DNA of 64,000 bases, from contig CACDII010000001.1 of the NCBI GenBank assembly GCA_902552985.1, forward strand, positions 62,001 to 126,000. The letters run 5' to 3'. Below the pieces are notes generated by a model. It searched no databases. It had not been told where the DNA came from and saw only the letters and a program-made list of their open reading frames with translations. Positions 27,902-36,064 of the stretch are shown piece after piece. The stretch comes from an uncultured Pelagibacteraceae bacterium. Lineage in GTDB: Bacteria; Pseudomonadota; Alphaproteobacteria; Pelagibacterales; Pelagibacteraceae. Each line of letters begins with the position of its first letter. Position 1 is the stretch's first letter. The translations under genes were made by a program, and so were the position numbers.

Positions 27902-28177
27902 TTAAAGCGAAAAACCTTCTTTTTTTAGGAGTTTTTTCTTAGCCTTTATGCCTCCAGGAGCTGAGAAACCACCAAGTGTTCCATCAGACCTAATAACTCT
28001 ATGACAGGGTATTTTAGGCGCATAAGGGTTCTTGCCACATGCATTAGCTACAGCTCTCGCTGATTTAGGCATATTGATAGCAATCGCTACTTGTTTATAG
28101 GTTTTTACTTTACCTTTACGTATAGTTTTTAAATATTTCCAGACCTTTATTTGAAATTTAGTTCCTTTTAAGATCAT
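27902..28177 (-). CDS. MGMT-family DNA alkyltransferase-like protein, minimal form
   Basis: 91 aa, equal to the C-terminal DNA-binding/alkyl-acceptor domain alone. FQIKVWKYLKTIRKGKVKTY, then RAVANACGKNPYAPKIPCHRVI with the acceptor Cys in PCHRV, then a GGFSAPGG-type ending. Because Cys is present, it is not an alkyltransferase-like protein, which carries Trp there. The usual N-terminal domain of Ogt is absent. It lies directly downstream of the structured RNA on the same strand, with only 6 bases between. Confidence 0.88.
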   Translation of the reverse strand: MILKGTKFQIKVWKYLKTIRKGKVKTYKQVAIAINMPKSARAVANACGKNPYAPKIPCHRVIRSDGTLGGFSAPGGIKAKKKLLKKEGFSL

Positions 28178-28183
28178 AATTTA

Positions 28184-28368
28184 GGAAAAAACCCCTGTTT
28201 CCTTGCACTTTTTACGGTGCAAAGAACAGTAGTTTTGGCACGTCGTTTAATGCGCTACCGCCATGCCTTCCGCTCCACATGTTTAGCGCTGCTTTGTAGA
28301 GCTTTCTGCCCCCTGGGCTTGAACCTCTCGGTTTTTCCCCAATCGGCCAGTTAAGGGTTGCCCCTTAA
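28184..28368 (-). ncRNA. Candidate structured RNA, GC-rich, pseudoknotted (family unknown)
   Basis: GC-rich island in an AT-rich genome. On the minus strand: hairpin 28368-28351 with a GCAA (GNRA) loop; closing helix 28340-28330 with 28193-28184; helix 28302-28296 with 28278-28272 (7 pairs, one G-U); loop bases 28289-28284 pairing with 28257-28252, making an H-type pseudoknot with a 14-base linker; hairpin 28222-28217 with 28208-28203. The G-U pairs and GNRA loop work only on the minus strand. A frame reading AACGAC..., with its stop in the last hairpin loop, recalls tmRNA, but no tRNA-like T arm or CCA was found. 6S RNA or a leader of the MGMT gene are alternatives. Confidence 0.5.
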
Positions 28369-28464
28369 TTAAATAGAACTTAACAAAAGCTAAAGGTTGA
28401 AAGTATCACTTTTTTGGTGAATTATTTACATTTTACACAGGGCTGAATAGTGGGGAAAACTTTT

Positions 28465-28629
28465 TTAATTCATTAATAGATACAAAAGCACAAATATACT
28501 TAATAAAAATAAACCAAAAACAATCATTAATATTTTATTTTTAGTTATTTCAGAAGCTTTTGACCAAAAATTCATAATCACAAATAATAATATTGGTACG
28601 GCTAAACCAATTAAAATGTATTTAGGCAT
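28465..28629 (-). CDS. Small two-helix membrane protein, 54 aa
   Basis: Open frame with ATG at 28629-28627 and TAA at 28467-28465. It has two strongly hydrophobic segments (residues 4-20 and 33-53) joined by a short polar turn (WSKASEITKNK). Codon use is like its neighbours and the hydrophobic pattern is unlikely by chance. The gene is on the same strand as the structured RNA and MGMT, and divergent from the integrase. I do not recognise a family. Confidence 0.62.
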   Translation of the reverse strand: MPKYILIGLAVPILLFVIMNFWSKASEITKNKILMIVFGLFLLSIFVLLYLLMN

Positions 28630-28651
28630 AAATTTAATTTAACAAATTTGC

Positions 28652-28680
28652 TTGACATTAGAAATGTGATATATTATAAC
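28652..28680 (+). promoter_or_regulatory. Strong sigma70-type promoter of the integrase gene
   Basis: TTGACA at 28652-28657 is a perfect -35 box. A 17-base spacer leads to TATAAC at 28675-28680, five of six matches to the -10 consensus. It is the best promoter match I found in the window. Transcription would begin inside the palindrome that follows, leaving a leader of only about 25 bases before the ATG at 28712. Confidence 0.7.
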
Positions 28681-28705
28681 TTCCGATAATTAATGGTTAT
28701 CGGAA
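28681..28705. repeat. Perfect 9-7-9 inverted repeat between integrase promoter and start codon
   Basis: TTCCGATAA (28681-28689), spacer TTAATGG (28690-28696), TTATCGGAA (28697-28705). It begins right after the -10 box and ends 6 bases before the integrase ATG. Two 9-base arms around a 7-base centre have the geometry of a tyrosine-recombinase core site. The location also suits an autorepressor operator, or a hairpin in the leader RNA. Confidence 0.65.
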
Positions 28706-28711
28706 ATAAAT

Positions 28712-29629
28712 ATGAATGAACTTATAACAGATATAAAAAGTCTTGAATTAGAAACTATAAAAAATTTAAAGAATTCCAAAGCAGCTAACACATTAAGAGC
28801 TTATCAAGCTGATTTTAAGGACTTTTCATCGTTTTGTGTAAAAAACGGTTTAAAATCAATGCCAACAGAACCCAAAATACTCTCTTTATACCTAACTCAC
28901 TTATCATCTTCTTCAAAATTTAGCACTTTAAAGAGAAGAATAGCCTCAATAAGCGTGATTCATAAGATGAAAGGGCATTATCTAGATACTAAACATCCAA
29001 TAATTATGGAAAATTTACATGGAATTAAAAGAGTAAAAGGAAGCAATCAAAAAGCAAAAAAACCCATATTAATCAGTGATTTAAAGCTAATAATTAATGC
29101 AATAGATCAATCAAATCAAAATGAAAACAAAAAAATCAGAGATAAATCATTAATACTTACAGGCTTTTCTGGAGGTTTCAGAAGGTCAGAACTAGTAAAT
29201 ATTGATTATGAGGATGTAGAATTTGTATCCGAAGGTGTAAAAATTTTTATAAAAAGGTCAAAAACTGATCAATCTGGCGAAGGAATGATTAAAGCTATAC
29301 CCTACTTTGAAAATAAATTATTTTGTCCAGCAACAAACTTAAAAAAATGGATTGATTATTTAGAAATTAAATCTGGCAAAATATTTAATATTTCAGATAA
29401 AAGCGTTGGTCTAATAATCAAAAAATATGCATCATTATCAGGTTTAGACGCAAATAAATATGGAGGACATAGTCTTAGATCCGGTTTTGCTACTTCAACA
29501 GCTGAGTCAGGAGCGGAAGAACGTAATATTATGGCTATGACTGGTCACAAAACTACACAAATGGTTAGAAGATATATTCAAGAAGCAAATTTATTTAAAA
29601 ATAATGCCTTAAATAAAATAAAAATTTAA
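28712..29629 (+). CDS. Tyrosine recombinase / integrase
   Basis: 305 aa. The N-terminal SAM-like core-binding domain (about 15-100) is followed by the catalytic domain: Arg in GFSGGFRRSELV (about 152-163), HSLRSGF (about 248-254), GHKTTQMVRRYIQ (about 275-287) with the nucleophilic Tyr near 286. All key residues are present, so it is probably active. It is not a XerC/D-like housekeeping gene by context: it stands alone beside a structured RNA and a sugar-transferase cluster. Its stop overlaps the convergent dehydrogenase by 4 bases. Confidence 0.9.
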   Translation: MNELITDIKSLELETIKNLKNSKAANTLRAYQADFKDFSSFCVKNGLKSMPTEPKILSLYLTHLSSSSKFSTLKRRIASISVIHKMKGHYLDTKHPIIMENLHGIKRVKGSNQKAKKPILISDLKLIINAIDQSNQNENKKIRDKSLILTGFSGGFRRSELVNIDYEDVEFVSEGVKIFIKRSKTDQSGEGMIKAIPYFENKLFCPATNLKKWIDYLEIKSGKIFNISDKSVGLIIKKYASLSGLDANKYGGHSLRSGFATSTAESGAEERNIMAMTGHKTTQMVRRYIQEANLFKNNALNKIKI

Positions 29630-30900
29630 TTTTTATTTATATTATCACCAACTCTAATTACATTTGAATCCACGATATTGTAAATATATCTAAATGGATC
29701 AATAATAATAGAATTTTTAGGAAATTTAAATTTTAAAAACTCTTTATGTTTTGTTCCAATAAAAAAAGTATGCTTAATATTTTTATTGTCCCAATTATTT
29801 ATTGATAAAACTTTATCAAATGGTTCATCTACAAAAGGATCCCAAGAAAAAACTTTTTTTCCTTTTTCTTCAAGAATATTTTTAAGAAGAATGGAAGGAC
29901 TCCCCAATAATAAATTAGTTTCTGGTTTAAATGTTTTTCCTAAAATATTAATTTGTCTGTCGTTAGATTTGTCTATTATAAGCTTAGCCAACCATTCAGT
30001 TTGTTTTTCTCTTTGCATCATTATACCTTCAAACCAATCATAAGATAAATTTAATTTTTGAGACAAATGGCTTAATGCTATATTATCTCTAGGGTGACAA
30101 CCTCCCCCATCACCCATTCCTCCTGATAAATAAGCATCAGATATTAATCTTCTATTAGCCATTTTTAAAGCATTTGTAACATCGTCAATATTTGTATTTG
30201 GTAAATGATAACAAGCTTCCATAATTGTATTAACAAATGAAATTTTAGTTGAGATCATAGTGTTATAAGAAACTTTAATTAACTCTGCATTTTCAATTGT
30301 AGTTTTATAAAAAGGAGAATCACAAATAGTCTTATAAAATTTTTCTGCAATATCTGATGCATTTTGGTCATCAACACCAAATAAAATAAATTCAGGGTAT
30401 AGAAAATCTCTTATAGTTGATCCCATTGCTATGAAAAAAGGATTATAACAAAGCTTAGTATGCTTACCGAGTAGAGGCTTTATTTGATTTCTAATTGTTC
30501 CAGGTAAAACAGTAGAAATTATAATTACTACCTTATCTTCGTTGTTTTTTTCAATTGCTGCTGACAAATCTTTTAATCCAGCTTTTAAAAATGAGTAGTC
30601 AAAATCTATTCTTTTATCTGGTATTTTAGTAATTCCTTCATAAAGTGGATCATGAGGCGTTTGTATTGGAACAAAAATAATTTCAGATTTTTTGACTAAA
30701 TCGTCAATGCTAGTTATTTCTAAATTGGTTTTTGGCAGATACTTGTCTACCCATTCTTCTCTATATCTAATTTTTCTATTTTTTATATCATCTATTGTTT
30801 GTTTAGAAATATCATATCCAAAAACTTTATGACCTTTGCTTTCAACAGCTAAACTAACAGGAAGACCTAATTTACCTAATCCTAAAAATCCTATATTCAT
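29626..30900 (-). CDS. UDP-glucose/GDP-mannose dehydrogenase family protein
   Basis: Probably oxidises a nucleotide sugar to a uronic acid for surface glycans. The N-terminal NAD fold is GFLGLGKLGLPVSLAVESKG, followed by the central dimer domain and the active-site Cys in GGGCHPRDN (about 268-276). The common form is GGSCxPKD, so His replaces a hydrophobic residue and Arg replaces Lys. A C-terminal UDP-binding part runs to 424 aa (ILGKTFKPETNLLLGSPS). It is the last gene of the glycosyltransferase run. Confidence 0.85.
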   Translation of the reverse strand: MNIGFLGLGKLGLPVSLAVESKGHKVFGYDISKQTIDDIKNRKIRYREEWVDKYLPKTNLEITSIDDLVKKSEIIFVPIQTPHDPLYEGITKIPDKRIDFDYSFLKAGLKDLSAAIEKNNEDKVVIIISTVLPGTIRNQIKPLLGKHTKLCYNPFFIAMGSTIRDFLYPEFILFGVDDQNASDIAEKFYKTICDSPFYKTTIENAELIKVSYNTMISTKISFVNTIMEACYHLPNTNIDDVTNALKMANRRLISDAYLSGGMGDGGGCHPRDNIALSHLSQKLNLSYDWFEGIMMQREKQTEWLAKLIIDKSNDRQINILGKTFKPETNLLLGSPSILLKNILEEKGKKVFSWDPFVDEPFDKVLSINNWDNKNIKHTFFIGTKHKEFLKFKFPKNSIIIDPFRYIYNIVDSNVIRVGDNINKN

Positions 30901-31736
30901 ATCAACTTTTTTGACTCAATAATTCTGTTTTTTAATGTATCTTTCCAAATTTGATAATCTTTTTCTGGAATACCGTCTTTAATATTCTTAAGGTGAGTAT
31001 TGTCAACCTCATTTTCATGTGTATTAGCAGAAATTTGTGAAACGCGAATTTTTGACGAAACTAAGAATTTTTTGCTTCGGAAACTTAAGTCACATATCCA
31101 TGTATCTAAGTACCAAAAATTAAAAAATTCACTACCAACATAACCTAACATTTTATACCAATTTCTATTAATTATAGGAAAATCACAGTGCAAATATCTA
31201 TATTTTTTACCTGAATCAATCCATAAGCAGTAAGGTTTATTTTTTTGAATTTTTGAAAATTCTTGATTTATTAAAAAATCCCAATTTTTTGATTCAAAAA
31301 TCATATCATCATTGATTGGAAATAAAATTTCTCCAGTGGACTTTGAAGCTAAAAAATTATTTCTTTGAGCGTGAGTCTTGAAATTTTTAATAAATAATTT
31401 AATATTATTTTTTTTTAATGTTTCTTCGGTTATAATTTTTTTATACTTATCTATTTGATTATCATCTTCATCTAATAAAACTAAAATTTCAGTATTTGAA
31501 TTAGAGTTACATGTATTATTAAAACTTTTTAAAAGTCTCTCAAATTTAACAGATCTTTCTCTTGTAGGACATAATAAAGAAATTTTAGAATTATTCGTTT
31601 CTTTTTTTGTTAGATTAAATAAAAATGTCAGCATAAAGTATTTAGTAACGGTATAAAAGTACCAAAAAAATCTTTTAAAACCCTTAAAAATATCTTTTTT
31701 AATACTTTCTAATAGAGTACGATTATTTTTTTTCAT
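30897..31736 (-). CDS. Glycosyltransferase family 2-like protein
   Basis: 279 aa. After an N-terminal hydrophobic segment (about 20-40) comes a GT-A-type start, ISLLCPTRERSVKFERLLKSF. The putative sugar-nucleotide/metal site is FPINDDMIFE (about 138-147), a DD motif in place of DxD. The acceptor is unknown. Its ends overlap both neighbours by 4 bases, so the cluster is likely one operon. Confidence 0.72.
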   Translation of the reverse strand: MKKNNRTLLESIKKDIFKGFKRFFWYFYTVTKYFMLTFLFNLTKKETNNSKISLLCPTRERSVKFERLLKSFNNTCNSNSNTEILVLLDEDDNQIDKYKKIITEETLKKNNIKLFIKNFKTHAQRNNFLASKSTGEILFPINDDMIFESKNWDFLINQEFSKIQKNKPYCLWIDSGKKYRYLHCDFPIINRNWYKMLGYVGSEFFNFWYLDTWICDLSFRSKKFLVSSKIRVSQISANTHENEVDNTHLKNIKDGIPEKDYQIWKDTLKNRIIESKKLI

Positions 31737-32707
31737 ATTTGCTTAATAAGATTTTCTGCAACTTTTAACCAATTTTTTTTACCTCTAATATTTATTAAAT
31801 TATTTCTCATTTCTTTCCACAAAGAATCGTTAGCAAATAATTCTAAAGTATATTTTGCAAATTCTTTTTCATCTCTTGCTATAAATCCTGTTTTTCCGTC
31901 CTCAACCCTTTCAGACAAGCAACCTTTGCCTAAAGTTATGATAGGCACACATAATTCTTTTGCCTCTTCGGCAGCCAGGCAAAAAAGTTCAGCTTTATGA
32001 CCTGGTATTAAAAAAATTCTAGCTTTTAATAAATCATCAATTAAATCATGTTGGCTTGAAAGTTTTCTTTTAAATATATTTGCATTTTTGTAATTCAAGT
32101 TATTGTCTGTAACAAGTAATTTTAATCCGTTATTTTGTGGGTATATGTAATTAGTCCAAATTTTTAGTAAAAGATCTAAATTTCTATCTTGTCTGGACGT
32201 AAATATAGCTAAGTTTTTATCGACATTATCATTTAGATTGGTATTTAAAAAAATATCATCAACAGCATATCTTAGATTGATGTTTCCAAATAAGTATAAA
32301 AGTTTAGATCTTTTCTTAAGATGATATTCGCTCAAAAAACAGACTTTTGGTTTATGTTTTAAATAGGCGAATAGTTGTTTTTTTCTTATAAATTTTTCTA
32401 AACTTTGTAGACTATGTGAAAAAAGGATTTTTTTTTTCGATTTAACTAAATTAAACAATCTGCAATCAGCATTTGCAAAAGCTAAATCGTAATCATTAAT
32501 TTCAAAACTCGAATTTATATTTAACCATTTTATACCATTTATATTTTCTGATTTTGGGCAATTATTTATTATTGTAATTTTATGACCTAATTTAACTAAA
32601 GAATTGGAGAGATTTATTAAAACTGTTTCTGCTCCTCTAAGTTTTTCTGAATACAAATCTTTGGAATTATACTGAAAATTAGTATTATCAATAAAGCAAA
32701 TATTCAT
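31733..32707 (-). CDS. Glycosyltransferase family 4-like protein (GT-B fold)
   Basis: 324 aa. The N-terminal half begins NICFIDNTNF and carries RGAETVLINLSNSLVKLGHKITI, the acceptor-side pattern of GT4 enzymes. The C-terminal half has the donor-side LIPGHKAELFCLAAEEAKELCVPII (E-x7-E at about 240-262) and GKTGFIARDEKEFA. The sugar is unknown. It shares one base with the upstream GT2 gene. Confidence 0.8.
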   Translation of the reverse strand: MNICFIDNTNFQYNSKDLYSEKLRGAETVLINLSNSLVKLGHKITIINNCPKSENINGIKWLNINSSFEINDYDLAFANADCRLFNLVKSKKKILFSHSLQSLEKFIRKKQLFAYLKHKPKVCFLSEYHLKKRSKLLYLFGNINLRYAVDDIFLNTNLNDNVDKNLAIFTSRQDRNLDLLLKIWTNYIYPQNNGLKLLVTDNNLNYKNANIFKRKLSSQHDLIDDLLKARIFLIPGHKAELFCLAAEEAKELCVPIITLGKGCLSERVEDGKTGFIARDEKEFAKYTLELFANDSLWKEMRNNLINIRGKKNWLKVAENLIKQI

Positions 32708-33579
32708 TAAATTTTAAATAAAGTTGTTATAGTTTTCAAATAAAGGTATTTTAACTTATCAATTAAATAATCTTTAATAAAAATAATATTTAATTTAGGC
32801 TTTTTTAATGGTCCCTTATATTCAATTTTCTTTTCACCTTTTAGGTAATGATTTCGAAAAGTTCTTGGGCTTATTTTCCACTTTAATAAAAATGTTTTTG
32901 TACCTTTGTTTTTGGTTACATATTTGCTTTTTCTGGTAGTTGCTGATCCAAAATGATAAACCTTCCATTTAGAAAATGTTTTAAAAATTCGTATATTTTT
33001 ATGCCATAATTTATAACAAAAATCAGGATCCGAGCCATCGCCTGGATTAAACTCTTCACTAAACCCCCCTACTTCATTCCATAAACTTTTGTGAACAACA
33101 TGAGGTGCCCAATGAGATCCTTGATAACTTGGGGTATTATCATTTTCACAAAAAGAATGGAATTTATCTGGATCAAATTCATTTGGTAATTTACCACAAT
33201 CATGGTTTATAAAGCCATCTAAATAAGAAACATTCATTCCTGAAATATAAAAAAAATTATGATTTATATTTTTAATTTCTTTTAATAATTGAGCGTCCCA
33301 ATTTTTACAAAAAAACATATCATCATGCGCATAGATAATTAGTTCATGCGAAGCTTTTGCGGCAGCTATATTAACGGCACTACACAAACCAATATTTTCT
33401 TTAGAATATGTATACTTAATATTTTCATTTTTAACAAAATCCAAAGTACCGTCTGATCCCTCATTAACATGAACTATTGTTTCATTTTCATAGTTTGAGT
33501 TTTCCTTAATGCTTTTTAAAAAAAGTTTAAGGTAATTTAGGTTGTTATAAGTAGGAACTATTATTGATATTTTCATCAA
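32707..33579 (-). CDS. Glycosyltransferase family 2
   Basis: 290 aa. MMKISIIVPTYNNLNYLKLFLKSI is the classic GT2 N-terminus as a region. NEGSDGTLDFV gives the nucleotide site and IIYAHDDMFF (about 96-105) the DxD-like metal site. NPGDGSDPDFCYKLW (about 178-192) supplies a catalytic acidic region. A basic C-terminal tail may associate with membrane. The sugar and acceptor are not deducible. Confidence 0.88.
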   Translation of the reverse strand: MMKISIIVPTYNNLNYLKLFLKSIKENSNYENETIVHVNEGSDGTLDFVKNENIKYTYSKENIGLCSAVNIAAAKASHELIIYAHDDMFFCKNWDAQLLKEIKNINHNFFYISGMNVSYLDGFINHDCGKLPNEFDPDKFHSFCENDNTPSYQGSHWAPHVVHKSLWNEVGGFSEEFNPGDGSDPDFCYKLWHKNIRIFKTFSKWKVYHFGSATTRKSKYVTKNKGTKTFLLKWKISPRTFRNHYLKGEKKIEYKGPLKKPKLNIIFIKDYLIDKLKYLYLKTITTLFKI

Positions 33580-35684
33580 TATAATTTTGCATTAATACCA
33601 GTGGATATATCTAAAATATATTTAGAAATCTTTGTTTCGTTGAAAAGTTTAAAATATTTTTTTTTACCATTATATGCAATTTTTTTTCTAATTGAGTCAT
33701 TCTTTTTATAATATAAAATTTTATCAGCAAGATCGTCTAAATTATTATAAAAAATTATCTCTTTATTATTAAAAAAATCATTTAAACGAGTTTTTTTATC
33801 AATAAAAGTAAGTAAGCCATTACCCATTAAAGAGGCTATTCTGTTACTAGAATAATGTTTAGTTGGAAGACCACGACTTAGGTTTAAACCCATTTTTGAA
33901 TTTGTTAATGCATTATAAAATTCATCTCCCCAAATAGGTTCTTTATTTTCAAAACCATAAAAATCATAATTAATACCATTAATTTTTTTAATTAAAGAAT
34001 TTAGAAAATAAATTCTACTGTCATTTTTACCTTTTTTAAGAGTAGCTCTGTTAACCCCATGACTCATAGCGTAAAATATATCTTTTCTTGGGTTTAAATC
34101 ATAAACATCAAAACACTCAATATTTTTATCAACTGGAATGAACATAAAATGTAAATTGTTTATATTTTTATTTTGTTTTAAAAAAACTGATGGATGAGTA
34201 GTGATAAAATTATGATCGACCAAATTTCCATAATATGAAATTTTATCTATATTTGCTTGTGAGTCTTTAAGGCTCTTCATAATTGGATCTTCGTTCCATT
34301 GAGATATAATAATGTTTTTGTTTAAACTTCTGATAATTTCCAATGTTTCAAGGTTTATATTATTAGTATGTCCAAAGAATAGTAGATTAGGATTATAATT
34401 TTTAAAAGTTTCAATCAAATAGTCCTGAAATTTTGAAGATGTGCTATTAAGAGACAATTGTCTATTTTGTTTTATAAAGTCCCTATCACTTATTTCAAGA
34501 ACATCATGACCATTTCTTATAAAGCCGTTAGTAAATTTTTTTCCAACTGAAATATTATAAAGTCTATGGTTTAATTTTTGACCTAAATTATAAATATTGA
34601 CAATTTTTAACTTATTTCTAATTAAATTTAATTTATAGTTAATAAATAAAGACTTTCTAATATCATCGATGAGCAATGAGTTATCTTTTGTAATGTGTTT
34701 TACATTGAAAAAACCTCTTTTTTGATAATCTTTTCTTAATTTAGAATTTGTTATTAATTTTCTAATTTCAGTATATAAATTTTTATAATCTAATTTTTTC
34801 AAAACGACGCAATGATCTGAGGTTTCAGGCAATCCCCCTCTATTTGATATTATTGTAGCGCAACCACGAGATGATGCCTCAAGAGCTGTTCTTCCAAATG
34901 GCTCTTCCCATCTAGATGGAACTACAGCTATTTCAGTTTTACACAAAAAATTTAAAACTTCCTTGTGAGACAAATATCCTAATTCAATGTGATTTTTATG
35001 ATTTATTGTTGGTTTGTCTCGTCTCTCATCGCCTATAGAATAAGCTTTCCAATCAGTAAATTCGTTTAAGATTTTTATTATAGCATCTCTATAAATATCA
35101 TAACCTTTAGAAGGGTTAAGCTTTCCAACAAATACAATTTTTTTTTCTTTTTTTAATAGATGCGATTGTCTATGAATGCTTGGATAAACAACTTCAGTTT
35201 TGTTTAATAATCTTTTATCTAAATCTATAAAAAATCTTTTTTGAACCCATTCACTTACAAATATAATTTTTTCTACACTGTTAAGTAAATTTATTCTTTC
35301 ACTAGCACTTTTTGATCCTTTCATTGATAAAGGATCGTTATGAAAATAAATAATAAAATTTGATTTTATTTTCTTTTTTAATAAATTAAATACTAATGGT
35401 CTGTTGTGGATTTCAACTATGTCAAAATTTTTTCCCTCAATTTTTTTAATTAATTCGTTACAGTATTGATTTGTTGTACTTGTTAATTTTGAACTTAAAT
35501 CTTTAATTTTTATATTGATATAATTTTTTGATAAATAATCTTTAGCATCAGTTGATCCATAAATAAAATTATTTTTTTTTAATGATGAATGTTTAAAAAA
35601 ATCACAAACCCACAATGATGCTGCCGCAGCTTTTCTTTTAGAATAGTTTTCTTTATATGGAAGTATTGTTGCAATTTTTAACAT
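33576..35684 (-). CDS. Two-domain glycosyltransferase: GT4 plus CgeB-like domain
   Basis: 702 aa, about twice a single GT. Residues 1-345 form a GT4 unit: IVFVGKLNPSKGYDIYRDAI, then VVPSRWEEPFGRTALEASSRGC with the E-x7-E pair. Residues about 360-702 resemble the CgeB/GT1-2 type: SQWNEDPIMKSL, DIFYAMSHGVNRATL, SKMGLNLSRGLPTKHYSSNRIASLMGNGLLTF. It could add two sugars, or one plus a polymer step. It is the first gene of the cluster and overlaps the next by 4 bases. Confidence 0.82.
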   Translation of the reverse strand: MLKIATILPYKENYSKRKAAAASLWVCDFFKHSSLKKNNFIYGSTDAKDYLSKNYINIKIKDLSSKLTSTTNQYCNELIKKIEGKNFDIVEIHNRPLVFNLLKKKIKSNFIIYFHNDPLSMKGSKSASERINLLNSVEKIIFVSEWVQKRFFIDLDKRLLNKTEVVYPSIHRQSHLLKKEKKIVFVGKLNPSKGYDIYRDAIIKILNEFTDWKAYSIGDERRDKPTINHKNHIELGYLSHKEVLNFLCKTEIAVVPSRWEEPFGRTALEASSRGCATIISNRGGLPETSDHCVVLKKLDYKNLYTEIRKLITNSKLRKDYQKRGFFNVKHITKDNSLLIDDIRKSLFINYKLNLIRNKLKIVNIYNLGQKLNHRLYNISVGKKFTNGFIRNGHDVLEISDRDFIKQNRQLSLNSTSSKFQDYLIETFKNYNPNLLFFGHTNNINLETLEIIRSLNKNIIISQWNEDPIMKSLKDSQANIDKISYYGNLVDHNFITTHPSVFLKQNKNINNLHFMFIPVDKNIECFDVYDLNPRKDIFYAMSHGVNRATLKKGKNDSRIYFLNSLIKKINGINYDFYGFENKEPIWGDEFYNALTNSKMGLNLSRGLPTKHYSSNRIASLMGNGLLTFIDKKTRLNDFFNNKEIIFYNNLDDLADKILYYKKNDSIRKKIAYNGKKKYFKLFNETKISKYILDISTGINAKLY

Positions 35685-35688
35685 TATT

Positions 35689-35940
35689 TTATCTAGACTT
35701 TTCTACAATTGTTAATCTCTTTTTTCTATCTTTTTTTAACTTATATTCATAGCTCATAGCTTGATTTTTTGATGAAAATTTTTTACTAAAAATTATTTTC
35801 CATTTATATCCTTTAGTAGATTTAGCTCCTTTGCTAGAATTATGCTTTTTTAATCTATTATTTAAATTGTTTGTATAGCCAACATATGTCTTTTTTTTGT
35901 TTTTGGTGATTGATATGAGCATGTAGACAAAATATGTCAT
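35689..35940 (-). CDS. GIY-YIG domain protein (UPF0213/YhbQ type)
   Basis: 83 aa, a single GIY-YIG nuclease domain: YFVYML at 3-8, TYVGYTNNLNNRLKKHN at about 19-35 with the catalytic Tyr and Arg, and Glu in MSYEYKLKKD. Free-standing members of this size are common and poorly characterised. It lies 14 bases from tRNA-Glu and 4 bases from the glycosyltransferase operon. Confidence 0.85.
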   Translation of the reverse strand: MTYFVYMLISITKNKKKTYVGYTNNLNNRLKKHNSSKGAKSTKGYKWKIIFSKKFSSKNQAMSYEYKLKKDRKKRLTIVEKSR

Positions 35941-35954
35941 AAATACTTACTTTG

Positions 35955-36029
35955 TGGCGGTCCCTAGGGGAATCGAACCCCTCTTTCGAGGATGAAAACC
36001 ACGTGTCCTAACCGATAGACGAAGGGACC
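35955..36029 (-). tRNA. tRNA-Glu (anticodon TTC)
   Basis: 75 bases including an encoded CCA. The acceptor stem GGTCCCT pairs with AGGGACC, the discriminator is G, the anticodon loop is TTTTCAT with anticodon TTC, and the T arm is GAGGGGTTCGATTCCCCT. The anticodon stem has a central T-T mismatch. It lies at the edge of the accessory region. I found no partial copy of its 3' end near the integrase. Confidence 0.95.
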
Positions 36030-36064
36030 AAATTTTATTTTTCTATTGTAAAAAAATGTTTTAA

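Noticed and set aside
28184-28340. Protein-like reading frames across the GC-rich block
   Set aside because: All minus-strand frames contain stops, while the helices, GNRA loop and G-U pairs explain the sequence better as RNA.
28441-28470. Minus-strand TTTTCCCC as a tmRNA acceptor strand pairing with GGGGAAAA at 28340-28333
   Set aside because: Eight bases pair, but there is no T arm before it, no encoded CCA, and it overlaps the end of the 54-aa frame.
28712-36029. Direct repeat (att site) of the tRNA-Glu 3' end near the integrase
   Set aside because: Scanning the integrase flanks by eye found no copy of the T-arm or acceptor sequence, so I do not claim a tRNA-integrated element.
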